The notes under the pieces are model-generated. The model was given only the letters and a program-made list of their open reading frames with translations. It was not told the origin of the DNA and ran no database searches. Positions 38,711 through 50,140 of a DNA stretch of 64,000 bases are shown piece by piece (within the stretch, counting starts at the first letter, position 1; the number at the start of each line of letters is the position of its first letter). The position numbers and the translations under genes were made by a program. The stretch is taken from the NCBI GenBank assembly GCA_963921425.1, contig OY992832.1, positions 20,992,835 to 21,056,834 of the forward strand. Direction: 5' to 3'. Source of the stretch: Dryas octopetala. Lineage: Eukaryota; Streptophyta; Magnoliopsida; Rosales; Rosaceae.

Positions 38711-39088
38711 TAATAAAGTCTTCATTGATAATAAAGACGAACCCAAAGGTGGATTTCATATCATACGCGAAGTCTGAATATGTGAGCCCGGCCATCCACT
38801 TGCAACTCACCTCCTCCATATACAAGAAATACGTTCGTAGAAATATGTGAACATTCTTAATAGCTGCCTAGCTAGTGTTCTAAACCTAGGTTTGATTGAT
38901 ATGTTCTTGTAACACTTACAACCTAACTCATATCTGGCCTTGGACATAGCATATATGGCGTACATGAGACTTCCAATTGCCAAGGCATAACGGCCTCTAC
39001 TCATCTTTTCAATCTCATATGCTGTCTTAGGACTCATGTCCTTTTGAGAGATGAATGTCATGTCGAAAAGGTAATAAACTATCTTCAA
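38711..39088 (-). pseudogene. Ty1/copia reverse transcriptase / RNase H remnant
   Basis: The minus-strand frame reads KDMSPKTAYEIEKMSRGRYA then LAIGSLMYAIYAMSKARYE, matching the copia segment around SxYASAIGSLMYAM and TRPD. Further down, in another frame, DMKSTFGFVFIINEDFIS matches the KSTSGYVFxLNxGAISW motif of copia RNase H. Stops and frame changes show decay. Confidence 0.78.
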
Positions 39089-39649
39089 ATTATGTATGTT
39101 GATCGAATCTATTCAACACTTTATCTATGTACATGGGAATTTGAGCATCCTTCTAGTTGCCACTTATGAGGCTTGGGATCAGAGGTTATGTGTTGCATCC
39201 TTCCCTTTTTCCTTTTTTTTTTTTTTTCTTTTAGTTTGAAGTTTTTCAATTTATTTAATTTTATTTAAGGGTATAAATATAACGACAGTTTTGTCTTATA
39301 TAAATAAATGAAATTTTCCTGCCTAAGTGATCATGTGATGGGCGCATGAGGCTTTCTACAATAATAACACCCAGACCCAAAAACCCATTTTGGGTATCAA
39401 ATAGTGTCCAAAATTTGGGTTTCGGTATCAGTAACACCAATGGTTCTGAAACCCAAAATGAGTTTCACAATTTTTCCCCCATTTAATTTCTGTAAAAATT
39501 GGATTAAGTGCCCCTTAAATTAAAGTTTATATTTTTTTTATTATGAATGTTATATCATTTTTAATATTTTAATTAGCTCTTCAAAATGATACTAATATTA
39601 ATATATTAATATAATTTTTTAAAAGCATAAGAACGTTAAACACACCAAC

Positions 39650-40600
39650 ATTTATTCCTTTCACAATACAACGATAAACAAACACATAACTTAATGATAA
39701 ACAACACATAAACGAAACAACACTAGCCGCTCAACCAAATACTAGAATGAAGACATAAATAGAACTACAACAACGACGGTCTTCAGTGGTTCATCTCACA
39801 GGTTAAGAGTGACTCACGGTTGTTCACGTAAACATTCTTATAATTAAAGGAATATGATATATTTGCTTTGGCTTCACAATCGGGGTATGGTTAAATGCCC
39901 TTCCCATAAGTGCATGGAACTGGGCCTGAGTCTTTGGTTATTGGGAGTTTTAGGTCCCACTTTACACAATAGTGGCACAGTGGCCTATTTTTCTAAACGA
40001 TCGCACATACAATATTGCGACATTGGGAGGCTTTGAAAGTAGTCGGTACACAAGCTCAAATCGAGGTATTGGCTGAAGCTCTCATCGAGGGATTGCTTGG
40101 AGCTCTCCTCGAGGGCTTGCCTAGAAGAGGAAGCAATTTCTAACGATAGTGATATGGTGGGGGTGGTCTACCAATTAAACCTTGGTATTTATAGGGGAAA
40201 ATATATGACATGATAAAATAAAACTTACCACCATTTTTTCATTCACACCGCTTTGATGCTTTCGATCGGCCTCCATCAACGAGGCATAAAAGTTGTTGCA
40301 AGCCCACGCAATGTCCTGCCACCATGATATAATTTCACCAACCTTTCATATAGTTGGTTCGCCCAAATTACGTTAAAAAATAACAAAGATTTCCTCCCAC
40401 AAAATCACATTTTTTTTTTTATTCACACCAAGTTCTGCATTTGGAGACTTCTTTAGCAAACTCTAACTAGAGCATGATCTTCCTTTGGGGACCAAGCAAG
40501 ACCTCTAACCATATTGAATTCACTAAATTTGATGAATTTATTGTGTAAAAAAAAGAAAGATGTGAAGAAAAAACTAAGAAGGATGAAGTATATATAGAAA
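39650..40600 (-). mobile_element. Second PIF/Harbinger-like relic, related to 1925-4833
   Basis: 39745-39930 matches 2718-2910 (GTTCACGTAAACATTCTTAT, ATGCCCTTC, AAGTGCATGGAAC). The 40300-40540 part corresponds to the SANT-domain end of the first relic. The reading frame is even more decayed. Boundaries are not defined; the flank at 40680-41060 resembles the GC-rich flank of the first copy. Confidence 0.5.
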
Positions 40601-41473
40601 TTTTTGGTTACTAGCCAGTACAAAATTAGGGGGATTACCCAAAAATTTTTTATATTTTTTTCAAATTTTTCTGATTAAAAAAAAAAAAAAAAAAAAGCGA
40701 TTTGCGGCCCACAAATATGAGCCGCACATTTACTATTGCACATGTCAGGTTTGGGCTTTTTAAATCTGGCCTTTGATTCACAACGGTCAATTAAATCTGA
40801 CCCTTCACTTTTTTTCCTTTGCAGCACATGGGGGAGGTCAGATGGTTGGGCCCAACTGCAGGTGTGTGTCTGCTGGGCTGCTTCTCTCCTCCTTTTCAGA
40901 TTTGTGGGCCCAATAAAAATTTGGCTTCGGCTTTCTTGGACTCCCAAATTTGGGTTTTTATTTTGGCTTTTCTCCATTTTGGCTTACCATTTCCGGCCCA
41001 TTAGAGATTGATTAAACCCAAAAGGCAGCCAAAATAGGATTTGGCTTACCTTTTCGGCATTGTTGTGGAAGGCCTGACCACTTCTATTAACCTTTTGTAC
41101 GAAAGTTATAGATAAAACTTCTTAAACACATAGCAAGATTGAAATTTTAGGTACTCAATTAAAATATTTTAATGTATAGGTATTGAAATGAGAATATATA
41201 GGGTCAAAACCCTTAATTAATTGTTCTTTCAAGATAACATTTGAGCTTTTTGTTTATCATGAAATTCTACTATATATGTATATATATGTTTATATTTATT
41301 TTTGAAATATGACATTAATATATTGTAGATGTGGGTAGTAAAAGGTACATGCATGTGGTAATGGAGGGTTGGATTGATCAATAGATGCTAAAGGGTGGTA
41401 GTGACTATTGAATTGTATCTTGAAGTACAAAATTTAATTTGATTAGATATGTTTTCATTGTATTATATATATA

Positions 41474-43248
41474 CAAGGTGTTAAATTTCAAAATTTTCGG
41501 CGAAATCTCGCCGAAAATTTCGATTTTTAAGGGTATGAAAATTTTAACACCATATTAAACAAATTTTGAAAAATTTCGCCAAAATTTTCGACTGGAGCCA
41601 GGGAGGCAACGCCCAGATGGAGAGATGGGAGGAAAAGGAGAGCCGGCCTCGTTGCCTGTTGTCACCGGGGAGAGAGAAGAAAGGAGGAAGAGATCGGCGC
41701 GGGGAAAGAAGAGATTGGCGCGCGGAGAGAAGAGATGGAGATCGGGGAGGGAGAGGGATCGAGGAGAGAGAAGAGATCAGAGAGGGAAGGATGATATCTC
41801 AGGGAATTACTGACTGAGGGAGAGAGAAAGAGAAGGTGACTATTGACTAATGAAGTAATGAGAGATTGAGAGGGAAGATGCATGACTGGAGAAGTGGAGA
41901 GTTACGGGAAAAAGGAAGGAAACAAGGAAAAGGAAGGAAAGAAAAGAAAAGAAAAGAAAAGAAAAAAAAAAGAAAAGAAATAAAAGAAAAAGAAAGAAAA
42001 AAAATGAAAAGAAAAGAAAAAAAAAAGGAAAGAAAAAAAAAAATTTAGGATTGATTGGGGTTTGGGGCCTTTGGCCAATTGGAAAGAAAAAAAAATGTTT
42101 GGAGTTTCATTTGGCCATTTTGAGATTTCGTTTAATTGTTTTAAAACCCATTACATTTTATATAAAAATAATAATTAAAAATATCCTAAAAGGTCTAAGC
42201 TCTAATATCTTATATCATATCCTAAACAATATAGAGTATAAATTACAGAATATATAAGGTTTAATGTATAGATTATAGAGTACAAAGAGTATATAAGGTT
42301 TAGTATTAAGATTTAGCGTATAGATTATAGATTTATAGAGAATAAAGAATATATTAATTTCATTTATTCATTATACTAATTTTATTTAACAGTATTTGTC
42401 TCCAGCGCGCATTATATTCATCTTATATTACATGAAACCTATTATATAATTTAATTTCTTTAATATTTTTTGTCAATGTAGTAGATAATATATTAAATAA
42501 ATATATGATAAAATTTCATTCAAAATTTATGTATTTTAATAGTAATTTTCATCGTTTCTGTTTAATTTTATAAAAGAAAAGAAAAAAAAAGAAATAAAAT
42601 AAAATAAAATAAAAGGAAAGAAAAAAAAATGAAAAGAAAAAAAAAAAAAGGAAAGAAAAAAAAAAAGATTTAGGATTGATTGGGGTTTGGGGCCTTTGGG
42701 CAATTGGAAAGAAAAACAAAAATGTTTGGAGTTTCATTTGGCCATTTTGAGATTTCATTTAATTGTTTTTAAACCCAATACATTTTATATAAAAATAATA
42801 ATTAAAAATATCCTAAAAAGTCTAAGCTCTAATATCTTATATCATATCCTAAACAATATAGAGTATAAATTACATAATATATAAGGTTTAATGTATAGAT
42901 TATAAAGTATAAAGAGTATATAAGGTTTAGTATTAAGATTTAGCGTATATATTATAGATTTATAGAGAATAAAGAATATATTAATTTCATTTATTCATTA
43001 TACTAATTTTATTTAACAGTATTTGTCTCCAGCGCGCATTATATTCATCTTATATTACATGAAACCTACTATATAATTTAATTTCTTTAATATTTTTTAT
43101 CAATGTAATAGATAATATATTAAATAAACATATGATAAAATTACTATCAAAATTTATGTATTTTGATAGAAATTTTCATCGTTTCTGTTTAATTTTACAA
43201 AGGAAATTTCTATCGAAATTTCTGCGAAATCCGAAATTTTACTTCTTG
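41474..43248. mobile_element. Non-autonomous hAT-like element, 1775 bp, 8-bp target duplication
   Basis: The left end is CAAGGTGTTAAATTTCAAAA, the right end, reversed, CAAGAAGTAAAATTTCGGAT. TATATATA occurs at 41466-41473 and 43249-43256; because the region is TA-rich, this alone is weak, but a relative at 60599-61857 has an unambiguous 8-bp duplication. CAAGG ends plus 8-bp duplications fit hAT. No transposase. Inside is a GA-rich block and a tandem duplication of about 625 bases. Confidence 0.83.
41950..43202 (+). repeat. Tandem duplication of about 625 bp within the hAT-like element
   Basis: Copies of about 41950-42575 and 42576-43202 share GATTGATTGGGGTTTGGGGC, TTTGGAGTTTCATTTGGCC and AGCGCGCATTATATTCATC at an offset of 625 bases. 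The relative at 60.6 kb has only one copy, so the duplication arose in this element or its lineage. Confidence 0.9.
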
Positions 43249-43699
43249 TATATATATAATATCACCGTTAAATATTGTTACTTTGGAAATTAAGAAACTG
43301 ATCAAGATGATTTTAAAATTTAATTGTATTATATATGTGTACAATAAGCAGATATGGCTCTTTTTGGCATAAATAGGGCAAAACACATAAATACATATAT
43401 ATATATTTATATATGAATTAATATTTCTAGAATGACTCTTATAATCATACAAATTCTAAAAGTCAGGAAAAAAATTACAAAACAATAGCAAAACTAGCAT
43501 TAATAACTTCTAATTAGGTTTGTTATATAGCTATATATTATTGCTACTATTTAATCTAGCTACTATGGATATCATATATATAGAAGCAAATATGGCAATA
43601 ACTTTAATTTTGTTTATGTATAGAAGCATTTGTTTTAAGAGTAGTCAGCTAAATTGAATATATATATATATATGCAATTAAAATTTGATTGAATTAAAC

Positions 43700-44463
43700 A
43701 TGATGTTTTTCTCAAAATCATTAATTGCAGCTCTGAATCTCTTATATTTCTCCATTTGTTTGCATGTGGCTTTTGGTGGCGGTCTTGTAGTGGAACATAC
43801 TTGTTTTAGTGAGTTAGAAAATCCATTCAATGGGAGTTTTGAGGTTAGCTTGAATGCATTACTCCAAGAATTATCAACTCCTTCTAAAGGATCTTATAGA
43901 AGTGGCATGAAGGGTAAACGTATAGGAACAAATTATGAAGTTGTATATGGATTAAGGCAATGTTGGAAACCATGCATTTTCCAGCAAACTCTGCAGAATC
44001 TGTGTTAGAGCAGCAATCGAAGAGCTTCGTAGCCGTTGTCCTTATAGTGAAGGAGCTATAATTTGGTACGATAGTTGCCTCATAAAATACTCAAATATAT
44101 GCAAGGTTTGTTGGTAAAAGTGACACCATTAACGGGATTTATGTGAATAATAACATATTTATTGATAGTGATCCCTTGTTGTTTGAAAACAAAACTCGCG
44201 TGTTGTTAACCAAATTATGTATTAGAGCTTCTGTTAGTCCACGCTTGTATGCTCAAGAGAGGCTACGAATTGGGATATCCAACAATACCGATTCCATAGT
44301 TTATGGTATAGCTCAATGCACTGGGGACATTTCTAAGAGGTCTTGTAAGAACTGTCTTGATGTAGCAATGAGTGAACTTCCAGAAGACAGTCATAGAAGG
44401 AGAGGTGGGCGTGCTTATTATGGAAGTTGTTATCTCAGATTTGAACTTTACCGCTTTTTTTAA
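43700..44463 (+). pseudogene. Frameshifted DUF26 (Gnk2-type) cysteine-rich repeat secretory protein
   Basis: The remnant starts with a hydrophobic signal peptide (SLIAALNLLYFSICLHVAFG) and the first DUF26 half (NGSFEVSLNALLQELS, VYGLRQC). The frame then slips by one base near 43962, where an extra T follows the first Cys codon of the C-X-C-X2-C motif, so the original frame stops at 44008. The next frame continues with KLCRICVRAAIEELRSRCP and WYDSCLIKYSN up to about 44100, where another one-base slip moves to a third frame. That frame holds the second DUF26 with QCTGDISKRSCKNCLDVAMSEL (C-X8-C-X2-C) and ends at 44463 after CYLRF. DUF26 secreted proteins belong to the CRRSP/plasmodesmata-located families. 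With two frameshifts it is very likely dead; sequencing error or a missed intron is a weaker alternative. Confidence 0.85.
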
Positions 44464-45235
44464 GATTAGACTTAGACCATGTATATATTATATGTTCTCA
44501 TAACCTTACTCTATACTTCAATATATATATAAATGAAGAACTTTAAGTATTCTCGTACTATATATAAATTGTGCTAGCGAGATAGATGGTTGTGTATAGT
44601 TGTTTGTAAGAGGTAATTACACTATCTCGATAAAAAAATAAAGGTTGACTCATGAAGAAATGGAATGTCTAGGTCTAGAAATTTCAATTGTGTAATAATA
44701 TTGCTCAATTTGGTGATTTTATATTGCTCAATTTACATATTATGTCCAAAACAGATCACATGTGTGGTACGCGATAACTTTCAAAGTGGTGCATGTGGAT
44801 CGATGATTTTGACCCTTAAAAGTGATCACGTGTCACATGATCTGTTTTAGATAGAATATCTAATAGACATGATATATAGAATGAGCGAGCCACCTTAACA
44901 CAAAATGAAAGTTTACGATGTAGATTGACACAAAACAAAATTCATATTCTAAACAAACACAACCCAAAATTTATGTCCTTTGGGTAAATTTTCCCCTTTA
45001 TTTTATTATTAAATTTACTCATAATTTTTTTTTTGTTACACAATTCCCCTTAGAATTTTAAAAATACTAGCTACATTCTCCTTTACTTTCTCTCTTATCA
45101 TTCGTATTCTGCAAAATTGTCTTATGAAATAATTAAAAAACATCTCTTTTCATACTGACAAATGTTCAAGACTCAACTTATAATAAAGTCATATTTTACA
45201 ATTCAATTACATAAAGCTTGTCTAGAATAGGGATT
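44464..45235. other. Flank between the DUF26 pseudogene and the CACTA element
   Basis: Mostly AT-rich, no gene. 45178-45235 is the distal part of the CML48 duplication flank. Confidence 0.5.
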
Positions 45236-47332
45236 CACTACTAGAAAATTGGGCATACGGCACTATTTAATAGCCATTGTTGAGTAATAGTGGTCTTTCT
45301 AATACATAGGGCACAGTTGAATAAAAATAGGTGTGCAATCTCATATAGGACACCGATTGAGGGTACCCAATAGATTTTCCGCCATTGTACCGTGCCTATT
45401 TAGAAATGCTATCAGGTTTTTTCTGTCGGCCTCTGACATTCTAACATTCATTTCGAATAGCAAAAAAAAGTTATTCCCAGTTGGGCACTGATTTGGAATT
45501 TTTTTAATATTAAATTTTAACAAAGAGTTGAAAATAAGTGTTCAAATACTAATCTAAAGATTGGGGGGAAGGGAGGGGTTGATACAGTTGATGCAGATGA
45601 GGTTGGGAGGGCTACTGGGGATTTTAATTTCAAATACTTTACCTTTCAGCCCACTCCTATTATAACCTCTCTCAACGCCATCCCCACCACTTGTGTACAT
45701 CTTACCGCAGATACTGTTCCTCCGCCCAGCAAGGCCGGCTATTAGGGGGATGGGCTTGTGCGATCGCACAGGGCCCCAATTTATCTACTTCCTGTTAATT
45801 AGTTCATCTCTTTAGGGTAGTTGATGAGGAATAGATTCCTTCTCAACTTTATTCTGCTTTTCCTTTCCCTTATGTTGTTCTGTTTTGTTTCCCTTTCTTG
45901 TCGTTACTTCTTTGGTTGTACGACTATGGCCTTGGGTCTCTCCTTGTGTTTTTAAAGTTTTTTCCTCTTGCTCTTTCTTGGGCTTTTTTTTAATCAACCT
46001 TGACCCCAAAAAAAAAAAATTGTTCATCTCTTTAGCTTTCGGGTTACATGTGGCTTTAGTCTTATGCTTTAGAATGTTTCCCTTTATGTTGATGTATTAA
46101 TTAACTTGTTCCCTTAATGGAGAAAAACTTCAATGGGTAAGCTCCTGCCACCTCACCATGCTGAATGGCAAGACGCAGCCAATTAAAACTTGCCATTTGT
46201 TCACTCATTTTATAATCAAGAAAAAAAATTAATAATAGTCTCTTTCTTCTTTTCTTTCCCTCAACACCGAAGCTCTATATTTTCTTCTCCCCTGCAAACC
46301 CATGCTTTTCTTTCTAATCAAAAGAGTAGATGCTTCTAAATTGAAACAACATATAAAGTTGAGGTACTAAATTGTAATTTGCTCTAATAATAATATAAGC
46401 CATACCATTTTCTTTTATGAATATTTTGCATAATAAAAGAACTCATTTATTAACTTTCTTTCATTCGTATAACACAATCTTAATTTTGAAAAATATAAAT
46501 GTCTTATACATTTTTTATAAGAAATGAAAGGGCTCATTTATGTATTTTAACACAGGGCCCCAATATTCTCAGGGACGGCCCTGCCGCCCAGGTACTACTC
46601 CAAGCTATTTGCTCGTCTTCTTCTTACCCCATATTTTTCTTCAATTCACTAACCCATTGTTGGCGGTTCTTAGATGCCGCCTCGCATCATCGTTGCACCA
46701 GATCTCCTCGTACAACACCACTTGAAAGTCCACGATCTAGAGAACGTCGGTGACACCACCACCTTCCGATGCCAGAAATAGCTCAAACTCGTCACCGCCT
46801 AGTTTCCCACACTACTATGGCTAGTTGGTGATTCTCCCGACACCTACTTGGCTCACCACAACTACTACTTAATATGGATGTCTTCGATCTAGTGTTCTCG
46901 CAAAATCTTGAGTCACGCTGATGCCAAAGTCCGGCGACTTTAAGTCACCACTGAAAATGGGCGAAGGTGGGGGAGGCTCCTGCAGATGGGCCGGGTTTGG
47001 GGATTCTTGGGTATTTGCATTTTAAATAATATTAATTTTAATTAGATAATGATAGTTAAGAAAAAATAAAAAAGGATTGACCGTGGTTAGTGCAATATCC
47101 AAGAAATTTGTGACTGCTTAAGACATACAATAAGACTGAGTGCAAAAGCCTGTGGGACCCACTCACAATTGTGCTAAGGCTGGACTATGCAGTGTTGAAT
47201 AGCATAATTAGCATTGGAGACCCCTACAATGGCCATTTCCCAGAAATCTGTGGCCTAACAGTGGCCAAAGGCTATATTAGGCCATAGAGAAACCGTGCTC
47301 TTTAATGTCTAAGGCCCCGGTTTTTAGTAGTG
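45236..47332. mobile_element. Non-autonomous CACTA element, 2097 bp, 3-bp target duplication
   Basis: Starts CACTACTAGAAAATT and ends TTTTTAGTAGTG, inverted CACTA termini. ATT flanks both ends (45233-45235 and 47333-47335). Subterminal sequences include CACCGATTGAGG and GGCCTAACAGTGGCC. No transposase frame. It carries a nested hAT-like element at 45730-46583. Removing it restores similarity to the flank of CML48 copy 1. Confidence 0.94.
45730..46583. mobile_element. hAT-like element, 854 bp, nested in the CACTA element
   Basis: Left end CAAGGCCGGCTATTAGGG; right end, reversed, CAGGGCCGTCCCTGAGAA. GGGCCCCAAT occurs just inside each end. CCGCCCAG flanks it on both sides (45722-45729 and 46584-46591), a clear 8-bp duplication. 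No transposase was recognised. Confidence 0.92.
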
Positions 47333-47640
47333 ATTTCTTTCACCATCTTTATTTGATCGAACATATATAAGGTGCAAACTCCTTTCTTTTTTAACATTCA
47401 AATGCAAATACACCTTGTGTTTACAAAGTATATGATAAATAAAGATTGTTACATTTTGCATTTGATTGGGTACATTTGGTAATACATATGTTGGCAGACA
47501 AAGTACACATAGCTTGTCTGAAATTCCTACCAAAATGTACCCATAGAGAGATACCCACTTTTCGTTTCACAAAAACAAAACAATTTAATTCAAAATTAAC
47601 CCTTTGGAAAATATATATTTACAAAGACATATATACCAAA

Positions 47641-49907
47641 TCAATTATATGAAACAAGAAATGGGATGACCATGTACATAAATGTGTCGTAAGTGAGCGT
47701 TGCTGAACCATTATACCCCACATCTTTCTCTATGAACTTATCAGTCAAACCCTGAAATCAAAATAACATCAATTGTTACATGTTACCAAATTCTGACAAA
47801 AGAATCTGCAGAAAGATAGATAGCTAATTTCTTTGTAAACAAAGGGCACATTGTATTATCTGGTTAAAGAGCTATTTCTCACCTTCACAATCATCCCACA
47901 TCTGCATATCAACAAAATACTGTGTCAGAAGCATAACCACAACTCGGTTCTTATTATGAAGAAAATAACAATGGATGTCAAGCTAGACTAGGGGTAATGA
48001 TCCCTTGGCAGATTTCTGAAATACTATGTTGTTAGATTGTTAATCAGCACCACATATTCGATCATATATATATGATTCAATCTAATCAATAGTTATGTTT
48101 CACAGTCTAACAATATAACATGTCTGATTGTTTTACAAGAAAAATTTTCACTATACTGGATAAGAAGACTTACTCCACGAAGCTGTCAAAATTGAGTTGA
48201 ACCCTGCGCCCACTTCCATCCTCATACTTGGAACTCAAAAGTAGAAGAACAGAAGCTGGGACTGCAAGGCCTAGACTGTAGAGTGCATCCCTCAATTCCA
48301 TCGCATCAATGTTCCCACTCTTATCTCTGTCATATTTCTCAAATATTACCTGCAAGTGCAGGTTTAATTATTAATAATTCAGTGTGACAATCAGTGGCAA
48401 AGAGAGCATGGAATAGATTTATAACATTTAAAAGCCATTTTTTTTTTTTAACTAGTAGAGAATGACAAGGCTAGCCATTCTGAATACTTTGGCATTGTAG
48501 ATTGGCATCAGTGTATGTTAAAATTTAATCAGTTCCACAAATTGGATAGTCTGGATTATCAACAACCATAGTGGTCAATTGTATTAATCAATAAGCCTAG
48601 CTAGCTAATTGTGATTACCTAACACACAAGTTTCTTTACCAAATCAATGATTATTCAATAAGATAAATTGTAGAGACCCCAATTTCTGCCTGATGAACCT
48701 TCCTTTACTTCAGTTGGAAATCAAGAAATGAACAAAACAAGTAGAAGAAAATAGTGAAAGGCCCTTTCATTCTGTATTCTCTTTTACTCTCAACAATGAG
48801 ACATTGAAGATTTTACTAGCTAGAAAGGCCATGCATGTTTATAAACCATTAACTATCACAAGGGTTGGCCCAAAAAAAATAAAACCAAACTATTTCAAGG
48901 AGATGTACATGATTGAAGAAAGTGACTAGAGATACATACCCGCCATTGACCAAGACAACTCCATAGTGCAGCAAATTCTTTGGGCCCTGTATCAGCAGAT
49001 TTAGCCGAAATCAATAAAGCGGGAATAGTTAAATTTATGCTTTGATATGAAAGGGAAACAACCCACAAGCAGCAGGTCTATCCAAAAAAGTCTTATATGA
49101 GGAAGTCATAGCATATGTATGGTATGACCACCCCAATGCTATGGTATTAAAGTTTGGTAGGAATTCATATTTAATCATGCTATGTAAGAAATCATAAACC
49201 CATCAAATCAATATGAGAAATCAAATGACACCCTTCAAATTATCAGCATTAGAATATCCTCTATTTTGTTAATGAAATACCATAAATTCTGAAGAGTAAA
49301 AAAGCTACTAAGGGGGAAGAAAGCACTGACCAACTCTGAGAGTATCTTTGGGATTTTTGAAGAGAAACATGAGCAGGCGAATGGTCCTAAGGCTAAACCT
49401 CTGGTACCCAGAAGAAAGAGCTTCTTGTAACTCATTCTCATCAATATATCCACTTGTATCTTTATCCACCATCTCAAAGCTCCTAATCACAGTTGGGTCT
49501 GTCCCAGGTGGAAAAGCCGAGTGCCCATATGAACAAGGCGACCCCTCCTGCCCAAAACAACTCAGAGGAGATTGAGATTGAGAAGTAGTAGGACTATATT
49601 GTTGTTCCGGCTGCCCGAGGGGATTGGGAAGCTCATAACAACTCGGAGGAGATTGAGATTGAGAAGTAGTGGGACTAAATTGTTGTTCCGGCTGCCCAAG
49701 CCAACTCGGAGGAGATTGAGATTGACAAGTAGTAGGACTATATTGTTGTTCCGGCTGCCCGAGGGGCTTGGGCAGCTCATAACCACTCAGAGGAGATTGA
49801 GAAGTAGTAGGACTATATTGTTGTTCCGGCTGCCCGTGGGACTTGGACAGCTGCTTGGGCAGGCGTCGTGCAGAGCCATATTTCCCATCCTCAAAGGAAG
49901 AAGCCAT
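47641..49907 (-). CDS. CML48: Penta-EF-hand calcium-binding protein, CML48-like, copy 2 (QPEQQ-repeat form)
   Basis: Five coding exons with the same phases as copy 1: 49907-49331, 48986-48940, 48349-48174, 47901-47883 and 47751-47641, giving 309 residues. The start at 49907 was chosen because MASS aligns with MASY of copy 1; in-frame ATGs at 49916, 49925 and 49997 could extend it. The N-terminal domain carries four repeats starting QPEQQ[YF]SPTT (residues 26-119) where copy 1 has poly-Gln. EF loop 1 is DKDTSGYIDENE (148-159), canonical with Gly; loop 2 is DRDKSGNIDAME. The C-terminus ends IPFLVSYN as in copy 1. All splice sites are consensus and no stops interrupt it, so it looks functional. 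It is head-to-head with the NF-YB11-like gene about 1.9 kb away. Confidence 0.92.
49551..49832 (-). repeat. Coding tandem repeat (4 units) in CML48 copy 2
   Basis: Four in-frame units beginning QPEQQ, of 25, 21, 27 and 21 residues. Units 1 and 3 contain YELP[KN]PLG; units 2 and 4 do not, so the array looks like a doubled two-unit block. Confidence 0.92.
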
Positions 49908-50140
49908 TAAAGCCATATCTCCCATTCCTATATATATGTTGTCTTGTGTTGAGGAAATCAAAAAGGGTTTTGCTGAAAACCTGAAAGGAACGCACACAAA
50001 TTTGCTTCCAAGAAGGTGCTGATAATGTGATATCTGGGATTCAAGATTTTTGGTTGTTTTTGTGAGGGGGCTTCATGGAATGCGACCAACCATCCATGTG
50101 CTCAATGCAAGCGCATGGGGTATCCCAATGGATGCAGCTC

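Larger units (their letters stand above)
45178..50140. repeat. CML48 tandem duplication unit, copy 2 (with CACTA insertion)
   Basis: Counterpart of 30440-33400 in the same orientation. Its 3' flank is continuous with copy 1 only after removing 45236-47332. Confidence 0.85.
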
